A stretch of DNA of 64,000 nt from JACKHA01 sp041401985. GTDB lineage: Bacteria > Planctomycetota > Phycisphaerae > Phycisphaerales > UBA1924. Position 1 is the stretch's first letter; each line of letters opens with the position of its first letter. The DNA lies in contig JAWKTE010000007.1 of assembly GCA_041401985.1 (NCBI GenBank), positions 62,001 to 126,000 of the forward strand. The letters are read 5' to 3'. This document shows positions 16,701 through 23,867 of this stretch, in pieces. Made by a program: the position numbers and the translations under genes. Under the pieces are notes generated by a model. The model saw only the letters and a list, made by a program, of their open reading frames with translations. It searched no databases and had not been told where the DNA came from.

Positions 16701-18697
16701 CGGGCGGCACCGGCGACCCGCTGCAGTTCAACGCCTGGTTCAACTCGGTCATGGGGGTGGTGAGCAATCTCGCCGGCACCGCGACGCCCGTCATGCTCGA
16801 GGAGTTCGACCCCGACACCGGCGCGGTTGTCGGCCTGGGGGCCGGCGACCCGTTCATCGATCGGTTCGCCGCCACGTCGGCGACCAACGCCTCGATCACC
16901 GAGGTCCGCCTGTGGCGGACGACCATCGCCCCGGGGCGCAACCAGTCGAACCAGCCCGCCGAGTCCTACCAGGCCAACACGCGGGACAACGACGTGCTGG
17001 CCGACCGGTTCCGCGAGCCGCCCAGTTCCACGGGCAACCAGGACACGTTCGTTCCCAAACTGCCCGACGGGAACATGCAGATCACCGGCGCGACCGTGCC
17101 GACCATGGGCTTCAACGAGCCGCAGGGCGACGACTACAACCGCGGCGTGACCGTGCTGCTGTGGGGCACCGTGCGGCGCCCGAGCGATCCGGAGGTCGTG
17201 GCGGCCGGCGTCGACCCGCGCGAGCTCGAATGGCTGCCGGCGTACTGCATCGAGCCCCAGCACACGATGACGCTCAACACGGCCCAGCGCGACGCGGTGG
17301 ACCGCAACGGGCTGGACGTGAGCGACGTCCGTTCGGGCATGCAGGAGATCACCGAAGAGTTCGGCACGATGATCTTCAACGCCTACCAGGTGGTCCCGTC
17401 GCTCGTGGTCGCGCCGCACGAGCGGACCGGCGACGACATCGGCTTCAACCTGCAGGGCCAGTCGTGGACCGATGTCCGCGGCGAGTTCTACAACGACATG
17501 GGCGGTCAGAACGCCAGGGACCTGCGTCCGGGCGATCTGCTGGTCCCGCTGGGGATCGGGCCGTCGCTGGTGGTCGACGCGAGCATGCAGCCGAACCCGG
17601 ACCTGTCGGGCTGGACGACGCTGGGCGAAGCGATGGCGATGGCGCTGGACTACGACGAGGCCCCTGCGGGCAACGTGCTGGTCCGCCCGTCGCGTCCGGA
17701 CAACCTCAGCGCGTTCAATCGGCGCTCGCTCGATCGGGGTCACCTGATCACCGACCAGTTCGTGGCATTCGAGGACCTCAACGCCAACGGCGTGTTCAAC
17801 GCCGGCTCGGACATCGTGTACGGCGACGGGCAGCCCACCGCCCTGGGCGTGCTGGCCAACCTGCGTGGGCTGGGCGACGAGTACGGCAACGTCCGGCGCG
17901 GCGTGCGCGGGCTGATCAACATCAACACCGCGCCGCTGGCGGTGCTCCGCACGCTGCCCATGCTCAGCCCGACGCACGGCGGCGACCCGGCCGTTCTTGG
18001 GACCTGGATGCCCGGGACGGCGTGGGCGGCCAGCGGCCTGCGCGACAGCGGGCAGGGCGTGAACTCCGACGGCGCGTCCATGCTCGTCGCGTTCCGCGAC
18101 CTGCAGTACGCGTTCGCCCGACTGGCCCCGACGGCGACCGCGCCGCTGCCGGTGGACGAGATCAACATGACCGCGGAGTACTGGTTCCCGACGCCGTCGC
18201 GCCAGGGCTTCACGGGGATCACGGGCCTGCGCCAGACGCCCGGGTTCCGGTCGATCGCGGAGGTGCTCAACGCGCGGGACAACTCGACGCGGGCCGTCGA
18301 TCCGCCGATGTCGGGCCCGCACGATCTGGACCGGCTCGGGCTGGATGGCCAACCGATGAACGCGCTGGGGCTGGACCCCGTGTACCGCCCCGCGGGCATG
18401 AACGGCACGGATCGCCTGGTGGACGAGGTGGACGAGCGGTACGCGCTGTACAACTCGATCGCCAACTGCATCACGGTGCGGAGCGACACGTACGTGGCGT
18501 GGTTCGTGCTGCACGGGTACCGCGAGCAAGACTGCATCGGGCTGGGGCCGGACGACCCGCTGCTGCCGAGCGTGGCGCGTCGGTTCATGATGGTGATCGA
18601 CCGCTCGAACGTTGTGGCCCCGGGCGACAAGCCGCGGGTGCTGATCTTCCGCGAGGTGCCGTACAGCCCGCTGGGCGTGGCGGCGGGGGCCTCGTGA
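13754..18697 (+). CDS. Giant GspK-like minor pseudopilin
   Basis: 1647 residues from ATG 13754 (an upstream ATG at 13694 would add 20 residues). After a long basic leader comes NRRGTVLIIVLGTLALISVI, a pilin-like helix lacking Glu+5, as in GspK. The two GspK-type Asn-Asn-Thr-Ala motifs are present but about 1000 residues apart: SVNVNTATDFLADP near 388 and GLININTAPLAVLRTLPM near 1386. Ordinary GspK is about 320 residues, so a very large insertion separates the two halves. A run of ten G residues lies in the coding frame at 14959-14968. As the terminal gene of the operon it would encode the pseudopilus tip, with the insert exposed to substrate or the outer-membrane secretin. Confidence 0.8.
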   Translation: MKPLGRAIRMFASRLTGGRARAGSIGAGLLRAIAGSPAAVVPQRAHRAAGRTTGRANRRGTVLIIVLGTLALISVITVVYVVVGRADRRGAAAFVGSVQREEMPVLVRDYIADIVGRDALATYRDGAGDLKREAFDYPFTDPYVRSILPGQTGVAGATATPTTERIARRFDPVGTFDSVSLYGGSPAGVAARGSLGNVYELRVPSDPWLAATVPSNIRIDDDLSDGTFPQWENRDWAHISNVAPDGRFVNLWNLRNNFNAASGFNEANREISSRLTLYGPGGMPFTATANQVLDNGQTAQANAPAHWTNRQRNAFRPVSGIPTIDWSQAEHPSYQWVDADGDGFYDSRLFEFVDLSQGVDMGVPVLAIDDGHRWFAGVRIVDLSASVNVNTATDFLADPSAMGGGQVLGPGASPADIDLRRLLSGEDLYEMTGFVGYLGLRPPTNAAGTAVNLASAEYTGPTGSVAAGLGASGQRYAEYAGDAAYNAARVFLDFGVVGRDDLRLTPLSSNPNAVFAQFLQTELFFPAATTQLLRFATEDDRAAYYDAIVGLDDMGMPGSELSVFSFGLDSEAELRTFRTANDPSVRSVLEIVLDGRFDNEQASLTDTSLRYGPLRSNRGAQVELAARDRANENMGGASFNPGSLPSASADGFGDFDATTQSLADIRQYLTTASNARPLRNTFIAPRNTAPNTIPALNSGDVLAQASSGASTIFRLYGDALLPYSSIVETWDRTSASNAFLTLSYGHAGSELALRHAAHMAVNMADASDADANPTVATVIADAAVRGDLDADYDPPYTGTGTIPTSVQLVTNRQHPWAAWVNGGSSRFDLGDTRIGDSDTPNAAPVNPAYNVYGVEPQPFVTEVSALCMYTDAPPSAGGDTELPGQEITINGTIDGTNPDLALQAMVFQITNPFDTAIDLSGDTMNFESRFYLEFGGRYYRFANTDPAAIATSWTGSLGAGESRAFYITAHPIDDVRTRWNAYAGGTGDPLQFNAWFNSVMGVVSNLAGTATPVMLEEFDPDTGAVVGLGAGDPFIDRFAATSATNASITEVRLWRTTIAPGRNQSNQPAESYQANTRDNDVLADRFREPPSSTGNQDTFVPKLPDGNMQITGATVPTMGFNEPQGDDYNRGVTVLLWGTVRRPSDPEVVAAGVDPRELEWLPAYCIEPQHTMTLNTAQRDAVDRNGLDVSDVRSGMQEITEEFGTMIFNAYQVVPSLVVAPHERTGDDIGFNLQGQSWTDVRGEFYNDMGGQNARDLRPGDLLVPLGIGPSLVVDASMQPNPDLSGWTTLGEAMAMALDYDEAPAGNVLVRPSRPDNLSAFNRRSLDRGHLITDQFVAFEDLNANGVFNAGSDIVYGDGQPTALGVLANLRGLGDEYGNVRRGVRGLININTAPLAVLRTLPMLSPTHGGDPAVLGTWMPGTAWAASGLRDSGQGVNSDGASMLVAFRDLQYAFARLAPTATAPLPVDEINMTAEYWFPTPSRQGFTGITGLRQTPGFRSIAEVLNARDNSTRAVDPPMSGPHDLDRLGLDGQPMNALGLDPVYRPAGMNGTDRLVDEVDERYALYNSIANCITVRSDTYVAWFVLHGYREQDCIGLGPDDPLLPSVARRFMMVIDRSNVVAPGDKPRVLIFREVPYSPLGVAAGAS

Positions 18698-18772
18698 GCC
18701 GGCTGTGATGTGATCGGAACCTGATGCGAATCGGGCGGGGGAAGCCCCGCCTCCAACCAAGCCATCCACGCC

Positions 18773-18814
18773 AGCCGGCCCCTTCGATTGTCTCGTTGGG
18801 GCTGGCTTTCTTTT
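18773..18814 (+). terminator. Intrinsic terminator ending the secretion operon
   Basis: A 10-bp stem with one G-U pair (18773-18782 with 18798-18807) and a 15-nt loop is followed by TTCTTTT. It lies 75 nt after the GspK-like stop. A second, smaller GC hairpin (around GGCGGGG-AAG-CCCCGCC, 18734-18752) precedes it. Confidence 0.7.
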
Positions 18815-18914
18815 GCGGGCGTCGCGTCGGCGGTGGCGGGCGGTGTTCCTTCGGCCGCGGCCCTTCTTCACGGAACGCTTGCGCAGTGGTGGGCATGGGC
18901 ATTTGTGGATGGGG

Positions 18915-18920
18915 TAGGCT
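18915..18920 (+). promoter_or_regulatory. Possible -10 element (TAGGCT) upstream of the PHP gene
   Basis: GGTAGGCTGTGG fits the local pattern SSTANNNTG found before many starts in this window. A start of transcription about 7 nt downstream would leave a leader of roughly 33 nt containing GGGAGAAC before the ATG at 18960. No good -35 is visible. Confidence 0.3.
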
Positions 18921-18959
18921 GTGGCTCGTGCCGTGGTGTGGCGCGATGGGAGAACGGCG

Positions 18960-20300
18960 ATGCGCGGGATGCGGGGCTTGCTGGCGTGGGCGATGGTGGT
19001 GGGGGGCGGCGGGGTGGCGTCGGCCCAGGACGCGGTGCCGGCGGATGCCGCGGCGAGGTGGTGGAAGGGGAACCTGCACACGCACACGTTCTGGTCGGAC
19101 GGGAACGACTTCCCGGAGATGGTTGGGGAGTGGTACCGCACGAACGGGTACAACTTCCTGGCGCTGTCGGACCACAACGTGATGAGCCAGGGCGAGCGGT
19201 GGATGGAACTCAGCGAGATCGAGCGGCGGTCGCGCGGCGGGGCGCTGGGCAAGTACCTGGACCGGTTTGGGGCGGACTGGGTCGAGATGCGGACGAATCC
19301 TGGGACGGGGTTGCAGGAGGTGCGTCTGCAGCAGTTCGAGGAGTACGCGGCCCTGCTGGAGGAGCGGGGGCGGTTCATCATGATCCCGGCGGAGGAGATC
19401 ACGAGTTCGTTCGAGCGGCTGCCGGTGCACATCAACGCGGCGAATCTGGCGGGGCGGATCGCGCCGATCTCGGGCGAGAGCGTGGAGGACGTCATCCGGC
19501 GGACGATGCGGGCGGTTGAGGCGCACGCGGCCGAGCGCGGGCGGGTGGTGCTGGCGCATCTCAATCATCCGAACTTCGGGTACGGCGTGACGGCGGAGGA
19601 CTTTGCAAGGGTGGTCAAGGACCGGTTTTTTGAGGTGTTCAACGGGCACACGGGGGTGAACAACCACGGCGACGGGACGCGGGCGGGGATGGAGGAGGTG
19701 TGGGACATCGTGAGCACGATCCGGATCGCGGAACTGGGTGTGGCGCCGATCATGGGGATCGCGACGGATGACAGCCACTCGTACCACGACGACAGCCCGG
19801 TGAGCATCCCGGGGCGGGGGTGGGTGATGGTGCGGGCGACGCACCTGACGCCGGGGACGATTCTGGAGGCGATGCACCGGGGGGACTTTTACGCGAGCAC
19901 GGGGGTTGAACTGGAGTCGGTGGCGTTTGAAGCCGGGTCGGAGGGCGGGAACGGGCGGCTGACGGTGGTGATCGCGGGCGAGGAGGGGGTGTCGTACACG
20001 ACGCGGTTCGTGGGGACGCGGCGCGGGGTGGATCTGCGTTCTGAGCCGCGGGTGGATGCGTCGGGGGCGGAGGTGCGTGCGACGCGGCGGTACTCGGACG
20101 CGATCGGCGAGGTCTTCGCGGAGGTGGAGGGGACGAGGGCGGCGTACACGCTGGCGGGGGACGAGTTGTATGTGCGGGCCGTGGTGGTGTCGAGCGCGGC
20201 GCCGGAGCGTCCGACGCGCGAGAGCGTGGTGGAGATGGCGTGGACGCAGCCGGTGGGGTGGGGGAGGTGGGTTGGTGAGGGGGAGGACGGGGGGCGGTGA
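18960..20300 (+). CDS. Secreted PHP-domain phosphoesterase
   Basis: 446 residues from ATG 18960. MRGMRGLLAWAMVVGGGGVASAQD reads as a Sec signal peptide with cleavage after ASA, so the protein is probably periplasmic. The mature part opens with the PHP motif NLHTHTFWSDG, then FLALSDHN (motif II), AHLNHPNFGYG (motif III) and GIATDDSHSYH (motif IV), which together supply the metal-binding His and Asp residues. PHP proteins hydrolyse phosphoester bonds; the substrate is unknown. The C-terminal third (about 330-446) is a beta-rich region ending in a Pro/Gly tail. It stands alone, after a terminator and before a toxin-antitoxin pair. Confidence 0.85.
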   Translation: MRGMRGLLAWAMVVGGGGVASAQDAVPADAAARWWKGNLHTHTFWSDGNDFPEMVGEWYRTNGYNFLALSDHNVMSQGERWMELSEIERRSRGGALGKYLDRFGADWVEMRTNPGTGLQEVRLQQFEEYAALLEERGRFIMIPAEEITSSFERLPVHINAANLAGRIAPISGESVEDVIRRTMRAVEAHAAERGRVVLAHLNHPNFGYGVTAEDFARVVKDRFFEVFNGHTGVNNHGDGTRAGMEEVWDIVSTIRIAELGVAPIMGIATDDSHSYHDDSPVSIPGRGWVMVRATHLTPGTILEAMHRGDFYASTGVELESVAFEAGSEGGNGRLTVVIAGEEGVSYTTRFVGTRRGVDLRSEPRVDASGAEVRATRRYSDAIGEVFAEVEGTRAAYTLAGDELYVRAVVVSSAAPERPTRESVVEMAWTQPVGWGRWVGEGEDGGR

Positions 20301-20326
20301 GGGGGCGTTGCCGGTTTTGCCATCTA

Positions 20327-20355
20327 TTGACATGGCATCGGCTTCTCGCTAGCGT
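20327..20355 (+). promoter_or_regulatory. Sigma-70 type promoter of the parDE operon
   Basis: TTGACA (20327-20332), an exact -35 consensus, is followed 17 nt later by TAGCGT (20350-20355), matching TAnnnT of the -10. The parD ATG is at 20362, so the expected transcription start coincides with the start codon and the mRNA is predicted to be leaderless. It is the best promoter in the window. Confidence 0.7.
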
Positions 20356-20361
20356 GGGGAC

Positions 20362-20646
20362 ATGGCCGATCCGCTGACGAGCATGAACGTTTCGCTGCCG
20401 GAATCGCTGCGCGAGTTTGTGCAGGAGCGGCTGGGCACGGCGGGGTTCGCCAACGCGAGCGAGTATGTGCGGCATCTGATCCGGCAGGACCGGGATCGGG
20501 TGGAGTCGCGGCTGGCGGAGTTGATCGAGGAGGGCCTGGACAGCGGGGCGGCGGTTGTGGCGGATGACCGCTTCTGGGCGGGGCTGGATCGGCGTGTGGA
20601 GGCGCGGGTTGCGCAGATGCGCCGTGGGAAGCGGGCCGCGGGTTGA
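20362..20646 (+). CDS. parD: ParD-family antitoxin
   Basis: 94 residues. MNVSLPESLREFVQERLGTA and ASEYVRHLIRQDRDR form the ribbon-helix-helix DNA-binding domain and following helix of ParD/CC2985-type antitoxins. The C-terminal half, with FWAGLDRRVEARV, is the flexible part that wraps the toxin. It would neutralise ParE and repress its own promoter at 20327. The toxin start overlaps the stop (TTGA), so the two are translationally coupled, the standard antitoxin-first order. It may be a chromosomal stabilisation module; nothing mobile is visible nearby. Confidence 0.88.
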   Translation: MADPLTSMNVSLPESLREFVQERLGTAGFANASEYVRHLIRQDRDRVESRLAELIEEGLDSGAAVVADDRFWAGLDRRVEARVAQMRRGKRAAG

Positions 20647-20969
20647 GCGGCAAAGGGGCGTTTCGGGTTGAGGTGTCGCCGGCGGCGGCGGCGGACATCG
20701 AGGCGGAACTGGCGCGGCTTCGGTGGGAAGCGGGGGATGAGGTTGCGGCGCGGTTCCGTGACGCGATTCGGGCGTGCGTTGAGGGGCTTGGCGTGTTTCC
20801 GCGGCGCGGGAAGCGGCTGCGGATCGAGTCGCTGCGGCGGCGCGACGTGCGATGGGTTGCGGTGGGCGGGTTCCCGAACCAGTTGGTGGTTTATCGGCGG
20901 GGGACGGGGGTTGTGGTTGTGGTGCGCGTGCTCCACGGGGCGCGGGACCTTGGTGGAGTGCTGGAGTGA
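20643..20969 (+). CDS. parE: ParE/RelE-superfamily toxin
   Basis: 108 residues from a TTG overlapping the parD stop. SPAAAADIEAELARLRWEAG, then RFRDAIRACVEGLGVFPRRG and later NQLVVYRRG...VVVVRVLHGARDL match the two helices and curved sheet of ParE toxins; the RVLHGARD end is near-universal in this group. ParE members typically poison DNA gyrase; RelE members cleave mRNA on the ribosome. The lack of RelE catalytic residues cannot be judged from this alone, but pairing with ParD favours ParE. Confidence 0.87.
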   Translation: MSGKGAFRVEVSPAAAADIEAELARLRWEAGDEVAARFRDAIRACVEGLGVFPRRGKRLRIESLRRRDVRWVAVGGFPNQLVVYRRGTGVVVVVRVLHGARDLGGVLE

Positions 20970-21230
20970 GCGTCGGTTGGCGGCGGGGCGGGTTGCGATC
21001 AGCGTCGTTGGTCAGGTGGGAGGCGCGGCGAGTGTTGCGGCGGGAGCGGGTCGGGGGGAGGGCGAGTTTGAGGATGGCCAGGGCGGCGTGGAGGCTGGTG
21101 TCGTGGTCGGGGCGTCGAGGAGGCGGACGAGGGTGGCGACGGCGGCGGGGGCGGCGAAGGCTGCGTGGAGGGTGGGGCGGGGTCGGGGTCGGGATGGGGC
21201 TGGGCGGGTGGCACGGGGGTCTCTATGCAT
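20970..21230 (-). pseudogene. Possible decayed small gene with one frameshift
   Basis: On the minus strand an ATG at 21230 opens a frame reading, near its middle, TLHAAFAAPAAVATLVRLLD, an ordinary helical protein segment. From about 21110 the frame turns to Pro/Ser/Thr low complexity, while the neighbouring frame becomes protein-like (DTSLHAALAILKLALPPTRS). A single frameshift would join them. The joined sequence resembles the alpha-helical C-terminal part of short helix-turn-helix proteins in planctomycetes, but this is a weak impression. Confidence 0.25.
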
Positions 21231-21491
21231 CCCCCCAGCGGGCAGGTTTGGGCGCGCGCGGGTGAAGCACGATTTTGGGGTTTAGGGGTTTTTGGCGGGG
21301 ATTCGTGGGTGAGAATTGTTGTGGAGAAGCGCGCACAAGGGTGCGCGCGGGTTTGTGCGCGCTCGGGCGGGGGCAGCGGACGCTGCGTGCTGTTGGAATG
21401 CGGCGTGCTTGGGGGATTGAGCGTGGGTAGGAGTGGTAGGGAGTCCGGCTCGGAGAGCCGGGCCACCTTGCGACCGCTGGCGCGGTCGGCT
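21231..21491. other. Intergenic between the possible pseudogene and ugd
   Basis: No gene recognised. Contains an AT-richer patch (21270-21325) and short Pro-rich frames without motifs. Confidence 0.4.
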
Positions 21492-22844
21492 CTATGCGGG
21501 GCGGACGCTGGCGCGGCCGACGGAGTAGTAGTGGAAGCCGTGGGCGGCCATGGTCTGGGGGCGGTAGAGGTTGCGGCCGTCGAAGACGGCGCGGTGGTTC
21601 ATGACCGAGGCGAGGCGGTCGAGGTCTGGGGACTTGAACTCGTCCCAGTCGGTGGAGATGACCAGGGCGTCGGCGCCCTTGGCGCAGTCGTAGATGTCCT
21701 TGGCGATGTGGAGGGCGGGGCCGATTTCCCTTGCGGAGTTGTCGGCGGCGACGGGGTCGAAGCCGCGGCAGGTGACGGCGTAGCCCAGGCACTTGCGGAC
21801 GAGGGTGAGGGCGGGTGCCTCGCGGATGTCGTCGGTGCGTGGTTTGAAGGCCAGGCCCCAGAAGGCGATGGTTTTGCCGGTGAGGCCGCCGCGGTTGTCG
21901 GCGTCGAAGTGCTTGAGCATCTTGCTGAAGAAGACGTCGCGCTGGCGCTGGTTGACGTCGTGGACGGCCTTTGAGAGCGGGGTGGGGGTGCCGGCCTTCT
22001 CGCCCATCATGATGCAGGCCTGGGTGTCCTTGGGGAAGCAGGAGCCGCCGTAGCCCAGGCCGGGGTAGAGGAAGGCGGAGCCGATGCGCTTGTCGGAGCA
22101 CATGCCCTGGCGGACGGCGTTGATGTCGGCGCCGTAGGCCTCGCAGAGGTTGGCCATCTCGTTGATGAATGAGATCTTGGTGGCGAGGAAGTTGTTGGCG
22201 GCGTACTTGACCATCTCGGAGGAGCGGACGTCCATGATGTAGACGGGGTGGCCGTTGCGGACGAAGGGGTCGTAGAGCTCGCGGAAGAGCTCGGCGGTGC
22301 GGTCGTCCTCGACGCCCACGACGACGCGGTCGGGCTTGAGGAAGTCGTTGATGGCGTCGCCCTCTTTGAGGAACTCGGGGTTGTCGGCGACGGAGAAGGG
22401 GATGTCGGGGCCGACTCGGGCGCGGATGCGGTCGCGGACGGCGAGGGTGGTCCCGACGGGGACGGTGGACTTGAGGACGACGACCTTGGGTCGTTGCCTG
22501 GGTCCGAGGGCTTTGAGCACGTCGGCGATGTCGTCGGCGGCGGCGTTGACGTACTTCATGTCGGTGTGGCCGCGGTCGTCGGAGGGTGTGCCGACGCAGA
22601 TGAAGACCATGTCGGCGTCGCGGTAGGCCTCGTCTTTGTTGGTGGTGTAGTGGAGGCGACCGGCCTCGGCGTTTCGGAGCATGAGTTCGGTGAGGCCGGG
22701 CTCGTAGATGGGGCAGACGCCTTCCTTGAGTTTTGCGATTTTGGCGGGGTCGATGTCGAGGCAGACGACGTCGTTTCCGGTGTTGGCGAAGCAGACGCCG
22801 GTGACGAGGCCGACGTAACCGGTGCCGACCATGGTGAGCCGCAT
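21492..22844 (-). CDS. ugd: UDP-glucose 6-dehydrogenase
   Basis: 450 residues; start ATG at 22844 preceded by GGAGG seven nt upstream. The N-terminal Rossmann domain opens MRLTMVGTGYVGLVTGVCFA; STVPVGTT and NPEFLKEGDAI follow, then the central dimerisation helix. The catalytic Cys lies in GYGGSCFPKDT, and the C-terminal domain has WGLAFKPRTDDIREAPAL. The enzyme makes two NAD+-dependent oxidations of UDP-glucose to UDP-glucuronate for exopolysaccharide or lipopolysaccharide synthesis. All key motifs are intact. It is monocistronic, with a leader of about 95 nt that contains a G10 tract. Confidence 0.95.
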   Translation of the reverse strand: MRLTMVGTGYVGLVTGVCFANTGNDVVCLDIDPAKIAKLKEGVCPIYEPGLTELMLRNAEAGRLHYTTNKDEAYRDADMVFICVGTPSDDRGHTDMKYVNAAADDIADVLKALGPRQRPKVVVLKSTVPVGTTLAVRDRIRARVGPDIPFSVADNPEFLKEGDAINDFLKPDRVVVGVEDDRTAELFRELYDPFVRNGHPVYIMDVRSSEMVKYAANNFLATKISFINEMANLCEAYGADINAVRQGMCSDKRIGSAFLYPGLGYGGSCFPKDTQACIMMGEKAGTPTPLSKAVHDVNQRQRDVFFSKMLKHFDADNRGGLTGKTIAFWGLAFKPRTDDIREAPALTLVRKCLGYAVTCRGFDPVAADNSAREIGPALHIAKDIYDCAKGADALVISTDWDEFKSPDLDRLASVMNHRAVFDGRNLYRPQTMAAHGFHYYSVGRASVRPA

Positions 22845-22878
22845 GGGGAGCCTCCGTGCGGGGCGGTTTGGGCCGCCC

Positions 22879-22888
22879 GGGGGGGGGG
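22879..22888. repeat. Homopolymeric G10 tract in the ugd leader
   Basis: Ten consecutive G on the plus strand (C10 in the transcript), 35-44 nt upstream of the ugd start and flanked by GGCCGCCC repeats able to form hairpins. Such tracts can slip during replication. Confidence 0.7.
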
Positions 22889-22939
22889 CGGATTGGCCGC
22901 CCAAAGGGATGATCGGACCCTCGGGGAGGGTCGTCCGCG

Positions 22940-22945
22940 AGTATA
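22940..22945 (-). promoter_or_regulatory. Likely -10 element (TATACT) for ugd
   Basis: Read on the minus strand, ATCTATACTCGCGG places TATACT about 95 nt before the ugd ATG. It is close to the TATAAT consensus in a very GC-rich context. No clear -35 is seen at the expected spacing. Confidence 0.45.
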
Positions 22946-23002
22946 GATCGGGCGGGGTGGGGGGTTGGTTGAGGGGGGAAGGGGCGGAGGGGCAGAGGGG
23001 CA

Positions 23003-23042
23003 GAGTGACGGAGTGACGGAGTGACGGAGTGACGGAGTGACG
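23003..23042. repeat. Octamer tandem repeat, five copies of GAGTGACG
   Basis: Five perfect head-to-tail copies of GAGTGACG in the gap between ugd and the next minus-strand gene, flanked by GGGGCAGAG-type GA/GC words. One base differs from the GAGCGACG unit at 8046 and 55954. Confidence 0.9.
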
Positions 23043-23099
23043 GAGCGGGGGAGCGGAGGGACGGGGGCGCAGGGGGTGACCGGATGGGTCCAAGCGCGG

Positions 23100-23738
23100 C
23101 TAGAGGAGTGTGATGTCGCTGTCGCCTTCGATGCGCTCGCCGGGTTTGGGTGTGAGGCGGTTGAGGGCGGGGGGGAGGGCCTCGACATACCGGGCGATGC
23201 CTTGCTGGTCCCGGAGTGAGCAGAGCGCGAAGGAGTGGGGCGGGGTGTGGAGCGTGAGCGTTGTGCCGCGGAATGTGAATCGGGGGTCCCACTTTTTGGG
23301 GCCGCGCGTGTAGACGCAGGTCTCGTGTGATCGAAGGGAGGCGTCGGCGAGTGACCGGGTGTCGGCGGCCCGCACGCGGCCTGTTGGGGAGAGGGACTCG
23401 AGGGTGGCGGTTCCGCGGATGGGGTCGATGCGGAGGCGGTGGCCTCGACCTGCTTTGCGCCACGCGACGACAGCGAGGACGAGCGCGACGATCAGGCAGA
23501 ACAGGTGGGCGAGCCCCACGAGCAGGCCGGTCAGGAAGGAGGCGTTGGATCCGGGCAGGATCGCGATGAGTCCGGCGGCAACGGCGAGGAGGAGGGTCGC
23601 GCAGAAGAGGGGCATCAGGGCGTGCTGCCAGCCGGAGTGTGTGAAGGTGTAGGAGCCGTCCGAGCGGCGGGCGGGCTTGAGGGCGAAGGGTGGTGGGGTG
23701 CGGAGGAGGTCTCGGAGTTCGCGGCCGGTGATGGACAC
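23100..23738 (-). CDS. Small membrane protein of unknown function
   Basis: 212 residues from a GTG at 23738. A short cytoplasmic segment is followed by two transmembrane helices (about 40-62 and 68-93: LFCATLLLAVAAGLIAILPG and LTGLLVGLAHLFCLIVALVL), then a 120-residue soluble beta-rich domain that reads like a PH-type fold (HRLRIDPIRGTATLESLS and KWDPRFTFRGTTLTLHT). No catalytic motif recognised. A TACACT hexamer lies 6 nt before the GTG, suggesting a leaderless transcript. Its neighbours on both sides give no functional hint. Confidence 0.65.
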   Translation of the reverse strand: MSITGRELRDLLRTPPPFALKPARRSDGSYTFTHSGWQHALMPLFCATLLLAVAAGLIAILPGSNASFLTGLLVGLAHLFCLIVALVLAVVAWRKAGRGHRLRIDPIRGTATLESLSPTGRVRAADTRSLADASLRSHETCVYTRGPKKWDPRFTFRGTTLTLHTPPHSFALCSLRDQQGIARYVEALPPALNRLTPKPGERIEGDSDITLL

Positions 23739-23744
23739 TGGAAG

Positions 23745-23750
23745 AGTGTA
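23745..23750 (-). promoter_or_regulatory. Possible -10 element (TACACT) giving a leaderless mRNA
   Basis: On the minus strand TACACT ends 6 nt before the GTG start at 23738, the spacing expected if transcription begins at the start codon. Confidence 0.4.
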
Positions 23751-23854
23751 TTGGTTGGGCGCGGGGGGTTGGACGGCAGCATGTGCCGCGGAGGGGTTGC
23801 GGGGTGCGTAGTGACAGGCGGGCGGCGGTTGGTGGCATTGGTGCGGTGAGCCGC

Positions 23855-23860
23855 TACACT
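23855..23860 (+). promoter_or_regulatory. Possible -10 element (TACACT) giving a leaderless mRNA
   Basis: CGCTACACTGCGG, with TACACT ending 7 nt before the ATG at 23868; there is no Shine-Dalgarno-like sequence between. No convincing -35. Confidence 0.45.
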
Positions 23861-23867
23861 GCGGCCC

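Noticed and set aside
10322..19564. Open minus-strand frame of 3080 codons opposite the pseudopilin and GspK-like genes
   Set aside because: It is a shadow of strongly GC-biased codons on the plus strand: His/Arg/Val/Gly-rich, without domains, and it spans several real genes and a terminator.
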